In this document: piece after piece, positions 13,755 through 21,310 of the stretch
Layout of the letters: the number at the start of each line of letters is the position of its first letter
Numbering within the stretch: position 1 is the stretch's first letter
Assembly (NCBI GenBank): GCA_022567895.1
Contig: JADFGC010000011.1
Span: 1-24,765 of the forward strand
DNA: 24,765 bases
Origin: DRGT01 sp022567895
GTDB lineage: Archaea; Thermoproteota; Nitrososphaeria; Nitrososphaerales; Nitrosopumilaceae
Direction of reading: 5' to 3'
Translations under genes and position numbers: made by a program
The notes under the pieces: model-generated
The model's database searches: none
The model's input: only the letters and a program-made list of their open reading frames with translations
Told to the model about the DNA's origin: nothing

Positions 13755-13858
13755 ATCCACAGTTCGGTAATTCTGTTGACAGATGTCCTGAAATGTTAAT
13801 ATGAGTTTCAAAACCCCTCTTCAGGTAGTGAACCCATTTTAAGTAATTTAATCACCAA

Positions 13859-13866
13859 GTTTAAGA
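13859..13866 (+). promoter_or_regulatory. TATA box of tfb
   Basis: GTTTAAGA is centred 26 nt before the tfb ATG at 13888, consistent with a leaderless transcript. A second AT-rich candidate (TTTTAAGTAATTTAA, about 13837-13851) lies farther upstream. Confidence 0.45.
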
Positions 13867-13887
13867 CCTCTCACACTTCTAGGATGC

Positions 13888-14793
13888 ATGGTTAATCTAA
13901 TTCCTGGCATCAAACAAAATTGTTTAAGATGTGGGAAGATGGCACTAATCACGGATGTCGAAACAGGTGAGATTTTTTGTGGTGGTTGTGGCTTTGTATT
14001 ATCTGAACGCATAGAAAGTCCTGGTCCTGAAAGGCGTTCATTTCCTGATGACAGAATCAATAGAGAAAGGACAGGAGTTGGTACATCTTTAGCAATACAT
14101 GATCAGGGTCTGTCAACAGTAATCAACCCAACAAACAGAGATGCCACAGGAAAACCTCTATCGAGCTCTATGAAAAAGACTCTCAAACGTCTAAGAACAT
14201 GGGATAGTAGGAGTCAAAGCCAACCTATTGATAGGAACCTCAAACAGGCATTCAGTGAACTTTACAGAGTTAAAGATAAACTTGTTCTCTCTGATTCAGT
14301 AGTGGAAAAAGCTGCATACATCTACAGAAAGGCTCTTGAAAAAAAAATGGTAAGAGGTAGATCAATTTCTGCTATGATTGGTTCAGCGTTATATGCAGCA
14401 TGTCGTGAAGTTGAGACCCCAAGAACCCTTAAGGAAATTGCGGAAATAATGAATATCAAAAAAGGAGATCTTGCAGCTTGTTACAGAAAATTAGTACATG
14501 AACTAGACTTGAAAATTCCTGTTGCTGATTCAGTACAAAATGTGGCCAGAATTGCTAGTAAAATTGGAATTTCCGAAAAAACAAAACGTTATTCAATTGA
14601 AATTCTTAGAAAAGCTGAAGAAAATAAAATCTCAGCTGGAAAAAACCCTATGTCCTTGGCAGCAACCGCTTTGTATATTTCCTGTCTTAAAATGGGTGAA
14701 AATCATACACAAAGAGATTTGGCAGAAGCTGCTAACGTTACAGAAGTAACCATTAGGAATAGGTACAAAGGACTTTTAGAATTGTTAAACTAA
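13888..14793 (+). CDS. tfb: Transcription initiation factor B (TFB)
   Basis: A 301-aa TFIIB homologue that bridges TBP-TATA and RNA polymerase. It has an N-terminal zinc ribbon (C12, C15, C31, C34: CLRCG and CGGCG), a B-reader/linker segment (RRSFPDDRINRERTGVG), and two cyclin folds (about residues 105-200 and 205-300). The second ends in the helix-turn-helix DLAEAANVTEVTIRNRYKGL, which reads the BRE. Full length with all zinc ligands. Nitrosopumilus-type genomes carry several TFB paralogues, so which conditions use this one cannot be told. ATG 13888 is supported by the promoter spacing; ATG 13884 is out of frame and stops at once. Confidence 0.96.
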   Translation: MVNLIPGIKQNCLRCGKMALITDVETGEIFCGGCGFVLSERIESPGPERRSFPDDRINRERTGVGTSLAIHDQGLSTVINPTNRDATGKPLSSSMKKTLKRLRTWDSRSQSQPIDRNLKQAFSELYRVKDKLVLSDSVVEKAAYIYRKALEKKMVRGRSISAMIGSALYAACREVETPRTLKEIAEIMNIKKGDLAACYRKLVHELDLKIPVADSVQNVARIASKIGISEKTKRYSIEILRKAEENKISAGKNPMSLAATALYISCLKMGENHTQRDLAEAANVTEVTIRNRYKGLLELLN

Positions 14794-14850
14794 CACACTT
14801 TTTTTTTGAAAAACATAATAGTTCTTATAGTGCCAAAATGGCCCAAAATT

Positions 14851-14991
14851 ATGTCAGAGAGAAAAATGTATCCTATTGTTTGCGCAGACTGCGGCAAAGA
14901 CTCAGAGGTACCTTTTGAACCAAAATCAGACAGACCAGTGTATTGCAAAGAATGTTTACCAAAACATCGCTCTAGCGATCGAAGATTTTAA
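14851..14991 (+). CDS. Small zinc-binding protein, CxxC-x17-CxxC type
   Basis: A 46-aa protein (from ATG 14851) with the pattern CADC-x17-CKEC, plus RPVYCKECLPKHR at the C-terminus. This matches the short CxxC-x17-CxxC domain found in many archaea and in candidate-phyla bacteria, usually as a zinc ribbon of unknown role. The frame is open upstream to 14806, but the hydrophobic upstream residues are not family-like and a TATA-like TTCTTATAG sits 25 nt before ATG 14851. It lies between tfb and prefoldin and ends in a hairpin/T-run. Function unknown, possibly nucleic-acid binding. Confidence 0.8.
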   Translation: MSERKMYPIVCADCGKDSEVPFEPKSDRPVYCKECLPKHRSSDRRF

Positions 14992-15043
14992 GCTAAATTT
15001 GTTTAAAGTAATTTAATTCAATTAGCTTTTTTTCCTTTTTTTT
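14990..15043 (+). terminator. Hairpin plus oligo-T terminator after the zinc protein
   Basis: AAGCTAA (14990-14996) and TTAGCTT (15022-15028) can pair, and the right arm runs into TTTTTTTCCTTTTTTTT (15027-15043), a long T tract of the kind that terminates archaeal RNA polymerase. Confidence 0.55.
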
Positions 15044-15117
15044 CAAATTAACATTTGATATAACTATCAACAGATTATGCAAACCGTCGATTTCGCAATT
15101 CTATCTAAGACTATATC

Positions 15118-15140
15118 GGGTAATCTATACAGGATTACCC
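15118..15140. other. Isolated perfect hairpin in the zinc protein-prefoldin gap
   Basis: GGGTAATC (15118-15125) and GATTACCC (15133-15140) are perfectly complementary with a 7-nt spacer (TATACAG). The gap 14992-15246 (255 bp) otherwise contains only the terminator upstream and the pfdA promoter downstream. The hairpin lies about 100 nt before the pfdA TATA box; it may be an operator or part of an unrecognised small RNA. Confidence 0.5.
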
Positions 15141-15193
15141 AACTGAACAAATTTGTCATTTGTGAATTTAATCATCTATATTGAAATACGATT

Positions 15194-15222
15194 TTCATTC
15201 AAAACTGTGAATGAATTTATAA
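15194..15222 (+). promoter_or_regulatory. pfdA promoter with palindrome abutting the TATA box
   Basis: The TATA box TTTATAA (15216-15222) is centred 28 nt before the pfdA ATG. Directly upstream, covering the BRE position, is an inverted repeat TTCATTC (15194-15200) / GAATGAA (15209-15215) with an 8-nt spacer. A dimeric regulator bound here would compete with TFB/TBP. Confidence 0.5.
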
Positions 15223-15246
15223 CCATCTTTTCAAGTTTTTTTGTAA

Positions 15247-15669
15247 ATGAGCGAAGAACAGGCCCAACAATTAATGTATCAAATGCAAATGTTAGAATCC
15301 TATTTTGCAGAATTGACACAAAAAGAAAACACTTTGATGAATGTCTTAAGGGATACAAAATCTGCCATTGACTCTTTAAAAGAAATGGGTGAGAAAAAAG
15401 AGTACAGCACTCTTGTTCCAGTAGGAATGGGAACTTTTGTAAAATCGAAAATTTCATCTGAAGACAAAATTGTATTAAACGTTGGAGCAGGTATTGCTAT
15501 TGAAAAAGATAAAGACTCTGCAATTAATTTTCTAGAATCTAGAATTAAAGAAATTGAAGTTGCAATGCAAGAATCAATGGCACAAAAACAAAACATTGCT
15601 GCACAATTGGAACAAGGAAAAGCCGAAATGAACCGTTTGGCTGAATCTGTTTCAAAAACCAAACAATAG
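15247..15669 (+). CDS. pfdA: Prefoldin subunit alpha
   Basis: A 140-aa co-chaperone subunit; two alpha and four beta subunits form a jellyfish-shaped hexamer that passes unfolded proteins to the thermosome. The layout is an N-terminal coiled coil (residues 1-50, QQLMYQMQMLESYFAELTQK), a beta-hairpin core (about 55-95, YSTLVPVGMGTFVKSKI, LNVGAGIAIEKD) and a C-terminal coiled coil (97-140). It is followed 9 nt later by ftsY, an arrangement widespread in archaea (often after L31e, L39e, eIF6 and L20a, none of which is present here). Confidence 0.94.
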   Translation: MSEEQAQQLMYQMQMLESYFAELTQKENTLMNVLRDTKSAIDSLKEMGEKKEYSTLVPVGMGTFVKSKISSEDKIVLNVGAGIAIEKDKDSAINFLESRIKEIEVAMQESMAQKQNIAAQLEQGKAEMNRLAESVSKTKQ

Positions 15670-15678
15670 GAAAACAAA

Positions 15679-16836
15679 ATGTTTGATAAATTACGTACTG
15701 CATTTTCAAGTGCAGCCAAAAGTTTCAGCGAAAAAGAACTCAAAGAAAAGGACATTGAAGATATTTTATTCGAACTTGAAATCTCTCTTTTAGAATCTGA
15801 CGTTGCATCAGAAGTAATTGATTCAATTAAAAGTGACTTGAAAGAAAAATTGATTGGCTCCAAAGTCGACAAGAACGAAATTGAAAATTTTGTAAAAAAT
15901 AGTCTGATTCAAACCATTTCTAGTCTGTTTGAGGCTGCAGGCTCCATTGATATCAAACAAAATATTTTGGCAAAAAAAGATTCGCAAGAACCTTACATCA
16001 TTTTATTTGTTGGAATTAATGGTACAGGAAAAACAACTAGTTTAGCAAAACTTGCGTATTTGTTACAAAAATCTAAAATCTCAGTTGTAGTTGCAGCAGC
16101 AGATACTTTTCGGGCTGGTGCAATAGAACAATTAAAAGAACACATAAACCGTCTAAATCTAAAACTTGTAGCACAAAATTATGGCTCTGATCCTGCTGCA
16201 GTATGCCGAGACGCTGTTCTTTACGCAAAGTCTCACAAAATTGATTGTGTTTTAATTGATACTGCTGGAAGAATGCAAACAAGCAAAAATTTGATGGACC
16301 AAATTTCAAAAATAAACAACGTAGTAAAACCAGATTTCAAAATTTTTGTAGGTGATTCATTGGCAGGAAATGACACTGTCAATCAGGCAAGAGAATTCTA
16401 TAAGCACATAAAATTTGATGCGTCTATTCTTACAAAAAATGATGCTGATGCTCGTGGAGGGGCAGCATTATCAATTGTAAAAGTTACTTCAACACCGATT
16501 CTGTATGTTGGTGTTGGTCAGAAATATGAAGACCTTAAGGAGTTTAACAGAGACACATTTCTTGAAGCAGTTTTTGGAAGTGTGGATAAAACTATAGACA
16601 TTCCAGAAATAAAACCAGAACCAAAACCTGAACCACAACCCGAAGCTAAACCAGAAGAGAAAGTTACAATCGAAGAACCTGAAAGAGATTCAGACCCATT
16701 TGAGGGAATTGACTCTGAGGACATTAACAAATATGCAGATTTGTATGATGAAGCACCCCCAGAAAGTGATAGTCAAGCTAGGGAGCTAGCAAAAAAGATT
16801 AGAAAATGGGTTTCAGATGGCAGACCAAGCCCATAA
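15679..16836 (+). CDS. ftsY: Signal recognition particle receptor FtsY, with C-terminal acidic tail
   Basis: A 385-aa SRP GTPase that docks SRP-ribosome complexes at the membrane. After the helical N domain (1-100) comes the G domain: P-loop GINGTGKTT (residues 112-120), DTFRAGAIEQL, DTAGRM (194-199), TKND (252-255) with ADARGGAAL, and the closing GVGQKYEDLKEFN. The NG core ends near residue 300 (DTFLEAVFG). It is followed by about 84 extra residues: a PEPKPEPQPEAKPEEK repeat, an acidic region (DPFEGIDSEDINKY) and a final basic helix (ARELAKKIRKWVSDG). Bacterial FtsY carries its acidic A domain at the N-terminus, so the placement here is odd. The N-terminus is short and soluble, as in other archaea. 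Confidence 0.95.
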   Translation: MFDKLRTAFSSAAKSFSEKELKEKDIEDILFELEISLLESDVASEVIDSIKSDLKEKLIGSKVDKNEIENFVKNSLIQTISSLFEAAGSIDIKQNILAKKDSQEPYIILFVGINGTGKTTSLAKLAYLLQKSKISVVVAAADTFRAGAIEQLKEHINRLNLKLVAQNYGSDPAAVCRDAVLYAKSHKIDCVLIDTAGRMQTSKNLMDQISKINNVVKPDFKIFVGDSLAGNDTVNQAREFYKHIKFDASILTKNDADARGGAALSIVKVTSTPILYVGVGQKYEDLKEFNRDTFLEAVFGSVDKTIDIPEIKPEPKPEPQPEAKPEEKVTIEEPERDSDPFEGIDSEDINKYADLYDEAPPESDSQARELAKKIRKWVSDGRPSP

Positions 16837-16877
16837 GAAAAAACTAAAAGAACCATTACTTGTGTGATGACTTAGAA

Positions 16878-17783
16878 ATGAAAAAAAAGAATATTCTAAC
16901 ATTTGAAGAATTGAGTAGTAAGGAAATCTCTCAACTGTTAGAGTTATCTATCAAACTCAAAAAAGATTTGAAAAAAGGGAAGCAATCAGCCTTGTTAAAA
17001 AACAAATCACTTGCAATGATTTTTCAAAAACCCTCAACTCGAACAAGGGTCAGCTTTGAAATAGGAATGTTCCAGCTTGGAGGCTATGCGTTAAATCTGT
17101 CTTCAAATGACATGCAGCTTTCTCGAGGAGAAACAATTGAGGATACTGCAAAAACACTTTCCCGATATGTAGATGCAATTATGGCACGAGTCTATGATCA
17201 CAATACAATTGAAAAATTGGCAGCGAGTTCTTCTGTTCCAGTAATAAATGGACTTTCAAATTCATTTCATCCATGTCAAATTCTTGCAGATTTGATGACA
17301 ATCAAAGAAAAGAAAAAGAAACTCAAAGGTCTCAAAATAGCATGGATCGGAGACGGAAATAATGTCTGCAATTCTTTAGTTTATGGCTGTGCTCGCACTG
17401 GAATCAATATTTCAATTGCAACTCCCAAAGGATTTGAGCCTGACAAAAAAGTTGTAAAAGATTCAAAGAGATTTGTTAACGTAGAACTTACAAACGATCC
17501 ATCAAAGTCTGTCAAAAACGCTGATGTGGTAATGACAGACACATTCAAGTCAATTCATAACAAAGATCCAAAAAGGATGAAAAAATTTCTTCCAAAATTT
17601 CAAGTAAACCCAGCTTTGATGAAAAAAGCAAAAAAGAATGCAATTTTTCTCCATTGTCTTCCAGCAAAACGTGGAAGTGAAGTTACTTCATCTGTAATTG
17701 ATGGACCACAATCAGTTGTTTGGGATGAAGCAGAAAACCGCTTGCATTCTCAAAAAGCTCTTTTGGTTTCTCTTTTGCGTTGA
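16878..17783 (+). CDS. argF: Ornithine carbamoyltransferase
   Basis: A 301-aa enzyme of arginine biosynthesis: ornithine plus carbamoyl phosphate gives citrulline. Motifs: carbamoyl-phosphate loop STRTRVSFE (residues 53-61), HPCQILADL (131-139), and the ornithine-binding HCLPAKRGSEV (259-269). The HCLP loop separates it from aspartate carbamoyltransferase. ATG 16878 (MKKKNILTFEELS) is chosen over the TTG at 16860 because the added residues are not family-like. It lies 41 nt after ftsY and 58 nt before the L18 ATG. It acts on the opposite side of arginine metabolism from the ureohydrolase at the window start. Confidence 0.95.
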   Translation: MKKKNILTFEELSSKEISQLLELSIKLKKDLKKGKQSALLKNKSLAMIFQKPSTRTRVSFEIGMFQLGGYALNLSSNDMQLSRGETIEDTAKTLSRYVDAIMARVYDHNTIEKLAASSSVPVINGLSNSFHPCQILADLMTIKEKKKKLKGLKIAWIGDGNNVCNSLVYGCARTGINISIATPKGFEPDKKVVKDSKRFVNVELTNDPSKSVKNADVVMTDTFKSIHNKDPKRMKKFLPKFQVNPALMKKAKKNAIFLHCLPAKRGSEVTSSVIDGPQSVVWDEAENRLHSQKALLVSLLR

Positions 17784-17799
17784 GAAATAGTTCTAAAAT

Positions 17800-17817
17800 C
17801 TCTTACGTTTATAAGAG
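17800..17817 (+). promoter_or_regulatory. spc-tail operon promoter: TATA box inside a palindrome
   Basis: TTTATAAG (17808-17815) is about 31 nt before the L18 ATG. It is enclosed by an inverted repeat CTCTTA (17800-17805) / TAAGAG (17812-17817) with a 6-nt spacer. This is the only clear promoter seen before the nine-gene run that follows. Confidence 0.5.
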
Positions 17818-17841
17818 CATATTCAAGATTTTGCCCTGTAG

Positions 17842-18327
17842 ATGGCCTATTCGAAAATATTGAGAAGAATTCGAGAAGAAAAAACGAACTATAAGAAAAG
17901 AAAAATCATGCTTATGGGTAAGCGAGACTTTGTAACAGTTCAAATTTCTAATGAAAATACTCAAGTCCAAATTCACAAACCCGAAATGGCTGGTGACAAA
18001 ATTATTGCTTCAGCTCATTCAAGATACTTGATTTCAAAAGGTTGGAAGGGTTCAAGAAAAAACATTCCTGCAGCTTATCTCACTGGATACCTAGCTGGCA
18101 AAAAGGCGATGGGAAAGGGTGCAAAAAATGCACTTCTGTATAGTGGCACAAGAAAATACACTCAGAGAATGGCAGCTGCTCTAAAGGGAGTAATAGATGC
18201 TGGTCTTGAAGTTGCAGCAGATTCAGAAACATTTCCACCAGAAAAGAGAATCAAAGGAGAACATCTTTCAGTAAAAAATGACGTTAACCAATTCAAATCA
18301 ACAATTGATGGTGAGGTAAAAGCATGA
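17842..18327 (+). CDS. rpl18: Ribosomal protein L18 (uL18)
   Basis: A 161-aa 5S-rRNA-binding protein of the large subunit. Recognised by YSKILRRIREEKTNYKKRK, then the archaeal-type core ISKGWKGSRKNIPAAYLTGYLAGKKA and VIDAGLEVAADSETFPPEKRIKGEH. Length matches archaeal L18 rather than the shorter bacterial form. It is first in the operon; its stop overlaps the S5 ATG by 4 nt (ATGA). Confidence 0.95.
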   Translation: MAYSKILRRIREEKTNYKKRKIMLMGKRDFVTVQISNENTQVQIHKPEMAGDKIIASAHSRYLISKGWKGSRKNIPAAYLTGYLAGKKAMGKGAKNALLYSGTRKYTQRMAAALKGVIDAGLEVAADSETFPPEKRIKGEHLSVKNDVNQFKSTIDGEVKA

Positions 18328-18983
18328 GTCAAGGAACTCAACAAGGAACTCAACAAAGAACTCAACAAAGAAGACCAAGACCACCAAGAGTAGAGCCACC
18401 CTGGATTCCAAAAACAATTCTTGGTAAACAAGTTGCAACTGGTGAAATAACTTCCATGAAAGAAATTCTTGAAAGTGGTGCAAGAATTCAAGAAGCAGGA
18501 ATTATTAAAAAATTATTGCCAGATTTAAAATCAGAAGTTGTTGATGTTGGAATCGTTCAAAAAATGACAGCTAACGGACAATCAACAAGATTCAAAGCAA
18601 TTGTTGCAGCAGGAAATGAAAACGGTTGGTTAGGAATTGGCAAAGGTAAATCAAAACAAATGAGAATTGCAATTGAAAAAGCCACAAACCAAGCTTATCT
18701 TAATGTTAGTCCAGTAAAATTAGGTTGTGGAAGTTGGGAATGCAGATGTGAAGAAAAACATTCTATTCCATTCAAAGTTAGAGGACGAGGTGGAAGTGTT
18801 ACAATTGAAATTATTCCAGCACCAAGAGGACTTGGGTTAGTTGCTGGAGGAAAAATTAAACGTCTTTTAGAATTAGCAGGACTCAAAGATGCATGGACAT
18901 CTGCAAAAGGTTCAACTGCAACAATGAACTCTACATCAAAAGCAGTTCTACAATGTCTGAGGCAAACATTTAGTCAGGGATGA
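18324..18983 (+). CDS. rps5: Ribosomal protein S5 (uS5) with repetitive N-terminus
   Basis: A 219-aa small-subunit protein important for decoding fidelity. The double-stranded RNA-binding-like domain (about residues 60-130, VVDVGIVQKMTANGQSTRFKAIV, in parts) and the C-terminal S5 domain (HSIPFKVRGRGGSVTIEIIPAPRG) are intact. The first 20 residues are unusual: Gln/Thr-rich GTQQ repeats, encoded by a 12-bp tandem repeat, followed by RRPRPPRVEPPW. The ATG overlaps the L18 stop. Confidence 0.95.
   Translation: MSQGTQQGTQQRTQQRRPRPPRVEPPWIPKTILGKQVATGEITSMKEILESGARIQEAGIIKKLLPDLKSEVVDVGIVQKMTANGQSTRFKAIVAAGNENGWLGIGKGKSKQMRIAIEKATNQAYLNVSPVKLGCGSWECRCEEKHSIPFKVRGRGGSVTIEIIPAPRGLGLVAGGKIKRLLELAGLKDAWTSAKGSTATMNSTSKAVLQCLRQTFSQG
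18327..18371 (+). repeat. 12-bp tandem repeat at the 5' end of rps5
   Basis: The unit CAAGGAACTCAA and its variant CAAAGAACTCAA repeat three times in frame with a partial fourth copy, encoding GTQQ/RTQQ. Because the period is a multiple of three, copy-number change would not break the gene. Confidence 0.7.
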
Positions 18984-18989
18984 GAAAGG

Positions 18990-19457
18990 TTGGCAAAAGC
19001 ATATCTTGTTGTTAGAATCAAAGGTCAAGCAGACGTTCCATACTGGGCAAAGACTACTCTAAATCTATTCAAATTAGAAAAAAAATTCAGGGCAACAATA
19101 ATTCCTGCCAAAGAAAATACTCTTGGAATGCTTAACAAAGTAAAGCACTATGTATCTTGGCAAGAGGTAGACTCTGCTTTGGCCAAAGAATTACTTGATA
19201 AAAAGGCCCGAGTATCAGGCTACAAAAAAATTACAGATGCGGACATTAAAAAAATCGGCTTTAACTCAGTTGATGAGCTTGCAGCATCTTTGGCTGAAGG
19301 AAAGACCTCAATGACAAAATTAAAACCAATGAAACCATGGTTTGCACTTTCTCCTCCCAGACACGGCTTTAAGAGAAGCACAAAGAAAATGTATGGTGAA
19401 AAAGGCATTCTAGGACAAAATAAGGAACTTGGTAATATAGTTAGGAACATGATGTGA
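18990..19457 (+). CDS. rpl30: Ribosomal protein L30 (uL30)
   Basis: A 155-aa archaeal L30 (eukaryotic L7 type), longer than the roughly 60-aa bacterial form. The N-terminal AYLVVRIKGQADVPYWAKTTL is the conserved core, and the C-terminal extension FALSPPRHGFKRSTKKMYGEKG is archaeal. The start is TTG at 18990, preceded by GAAAGG, 6 nt after the S5 stop. Confidence 0.94.
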   Translation: MAKAYLVVRIKGQADVPYWAKTTLNLFKLEKKFRATIIPAKENTLGMLNKVKHYVSWQEVDSALAKELLDKKARVSGYKKITDADIKKIGFNSVDELAASLAEGKTSMTKLKPMKPWFALSPPRHGFKRSTKKMYGEKGILGQNKELGNIVRNMM

Positions 19458-19458
19458 T

Positions 19459-19884
19459 ATGACCACACGATTAAGAAAAACAAGAAAATACCGTGGTTCT
19501 AGAAACCATGGTTGGGGTCAAGTAGGACAACATAGGGCAAGTGGTCATAAAGCTGGAGTAGGTCAAGCTGGTTTACTCAAGAATAAGTTTAGTTCGATGT
19601 TAAAGTATGACCCAGATCATTTTGGTCATGATTCTACTCATCCACCTCACCCCATTGTTTCAAAGAAATGGGCAAGTGTAAGAGATCTTGATGATCTGTT
19701 TGCAAAGTTTGGTCAAAAAGACGGAGAAAAGAAGGTAATAGATCTAAGTAGCAAAGGCTACGATAAACTTCTCGGCGGAGGAAAGATCACAAATGCATAC
19801 ACCATTAAAGTTCAAAAATTCACTGCATCCGCAGAACAAAAAGTTAAAGAAGCTGGGGGCGAGGTGTTAAAATCAGATGGCTGA
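19459..19884 (+). CDS. rpl15: Ribosomal protein L15 (uL15)
   Basis: A 141-aa large-subunit protein. The glycine-rich basic N-terminus (RLRKTRKYRGSRNHGWGQVG, then HRASGHKAGVGQAG) and the C-terminal YDKLLGGGKITNAYTIKVQKF are diagnostic. It starts 1 nt after the L30 stop and overlaps the secY start by 8 bp, so translation is coupled through to the translocon gene. Confidence 0.95.
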   Translation: MTTRLRKTRKYRGSRNHGWGQVGQHRASGHKAGVGQAGLLKNKFSSMLKYDPDHFGHDSTHPPHPIVSKKWASVRDLDDLFAKFGQKDGEKKVIDLSSKGYDKLLGGGKITNAYTIKVQKFTASAEQKVKEAGGEVLKSDG

Positions 19885-21310
19885 GGGTGGTACACTAACT
19901 TCCATGGTGCGGAAGATGGTGTCTAAGGCAGAACCTTATATTCCTCAAGTTCCAAAACCAAAGAAAAAACTTACTCTACAAACTCGTTTGAAGTGGTGCG
20001 GACTTATATTACTAATTTACATGGTAATGGGTCAGACACCTCTTTTTGGTGCAACTACACCAGAATTTGATTTCTTAGCATTTGCCAGAGTAATTTTTGC
20101 ATCACAACAAGGAACACTAGTAGAGCTAGGAATTGGGCCGATAGTTACAGCAGGATTGCTGATGCAGCTGTTAAAAGGTTCTGAAATTCTAAGATTTGAT
20201 TTCAAAAAACCTGAAGAAAGAGGAATATTTCAAACAGCAACAAAGATTGTTACATACATCGTCATTGTCGCAGAGTCAGCTGTTTATGGAGTGGCAGTAT
20301 ATGGACCTGGAATTGCAGAACCATCCATGTTGTATATTCTGATTGGGCAGCTGATGGGAGCCTCGGTTATTATCATGCTCTTAGATGAAACGATTCAGAA
20401 AGGCTGGGGACTGGGTAGTGGAATCAGTCTCTTCATTATGGCTGGGGTCGCGCAGCAAATACTGTGGAGTATGTTTAGCCCTTTGCCTGCAGGGGATGGA
20501 GGTACAATAGGAATTTTTCCATACATAGGTCAGTCGATAATGGCTGGAGACCTTTCACAGGTATTTTTCAGATCAAACCAACTGCCGAGCATATTTGGAC
20601 TGTTGCTTACGGGTGGAGTGATGCTGATCCTAATCTATACTCAAGGAATGAAGATAGAGATCCCAATCGTTTCAACAAAGTATCGTGGATTTTCTGCAGT
20701 CTATCCAATCAAGCTGATGTATGTTTCAAACATCCCAGTAATTTTGGCATCTGCATTAACTGCAAACGCACTATTCATGGGACAAATGATGTGGGCAAAC
20801 CTTAACCCGCGAAATGCTCAACCGTTTTTGAATTTTATATTTCAATATGATCCAACTAGCCCGGCTACTCCGATTGGCGGTTTAGTTTACTATATCACGC
20901 CACCGCGAGGTCTTGAAATTGTAGCTTTGGATCCAATGCGGGCCGTTGGTTATATTCTGTTTATGATTGCCATTGTAGTTGTATTTGGAAAACTTTGGGT
21001 AGAGCTTGGAGGATTATCTCCAAAGAGTGCAGCTAAAAACTTGTTAGATGCTGATGTACAAATTCCTGGATTTAGAAGATCAAATCAACCAATCGAAGTT
21101 TTACTAAACAAGTACATTCCATCTGTAACCCTAATTGGTTCAATAATTCTTGGCGCACTTGCAGGATTTTCTGATGTGTTAGGTGTGTTTGGTTCTGGTA
21201 TTGGTATCTTACTCATGGTAGACATTCTCATAAACTACTATAACCAACTGGTGAAAGAACAAGTTGAAATTGTAATGCCGCGGCTTGGTGCTCTGCTTGG
21301 ACGAAAGTAA
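19877..21310 (+). CDS. secY: Protein translocase subunit SecY (Sec61 alpha)
   Basis: A 477-aa polytopic membrane protein forming the protein-conducting channel with SecE. About ten transmembrane helices can be followed from LILLIYMVMGQTPLFG to ILLMVDILINYYNQLVKEQ. The plug region follows TM1, LDETIQKGWGLGSGISLFI is the conserved TM4-5 region, and the cytosolic loop TQGMKIEIPIVSTKYRG binds ribosome or SRP. ATG 19877 overlaps L15. The gene order L15-SecY-Adk is universal in archaea. Confidence 0.96.
   Translation: MAEGGTLTSMVRKMVSKAEPYIPQVPKPKKKLTLQTRLKWCGLILLIYMVMGQTPLFGATTPEFDFLAFARVIFASQQGTLVELGIGPIVTAGLLMQLLKGSEILRFDFKKPEERGIFQTATKIVTYIVIVAESAVYGVAVYGPGIAEPSMLYILIGQLMGASVIIMLLDETIQKGWGLGSGISLFIMAGVAQQILWSMFSPLPAGDGGTIGIFPYIGQSIMAGDLSQVFFRSNQLPSIFGLLLTGGVMLILIYTQGMKIEIPIVSTKYRGFSAVYPIKLMYVSNIPVILASALTANALFMGQMMWANLNPRNAQPFLNFIFQYDPTSPATPIGGLVYYITPPRGLEIVALDPMRAVGYILFMIAIVVVFGKLWVELGGLSPKSAAKNLLDADVQIPGFRRSNQPIEVLLNKYIPSVTLIGSIILGALAGFSDVLGVFGSGIGILLMVDILINYYNQLVKEQVEIVMPRLGALLGRK

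Noticed and set aside
13729..13800. C/D box guide RNA in the sod-tfb gap
   Set aside because: ATGATTA and CTGA resemble C and D boxes, but the C box deviates from consensus and no convincing C'/D' pair or K-turn stem was found.
13884..13895. Upstream ATG at 13884 as tfb start
   Set aside because: It is in another frame and stops after three codons (ATG CAT GGT TAA).
15300..15872. 190-codon minus-strand open frame across pfdA and the ftsY start
   Set aside because: It is antisense to two clear genes, is rich in Ser and Leu as expected from a complement of AT-rich coding DNA, and shows no family motif or promoter.
16518..16730. Gly/Ser-rich minus-strand frame opposite the FtsY tail
   Set aside because: It is the mirror of the Pro/Glu repeat in ftsY and has no independent support.
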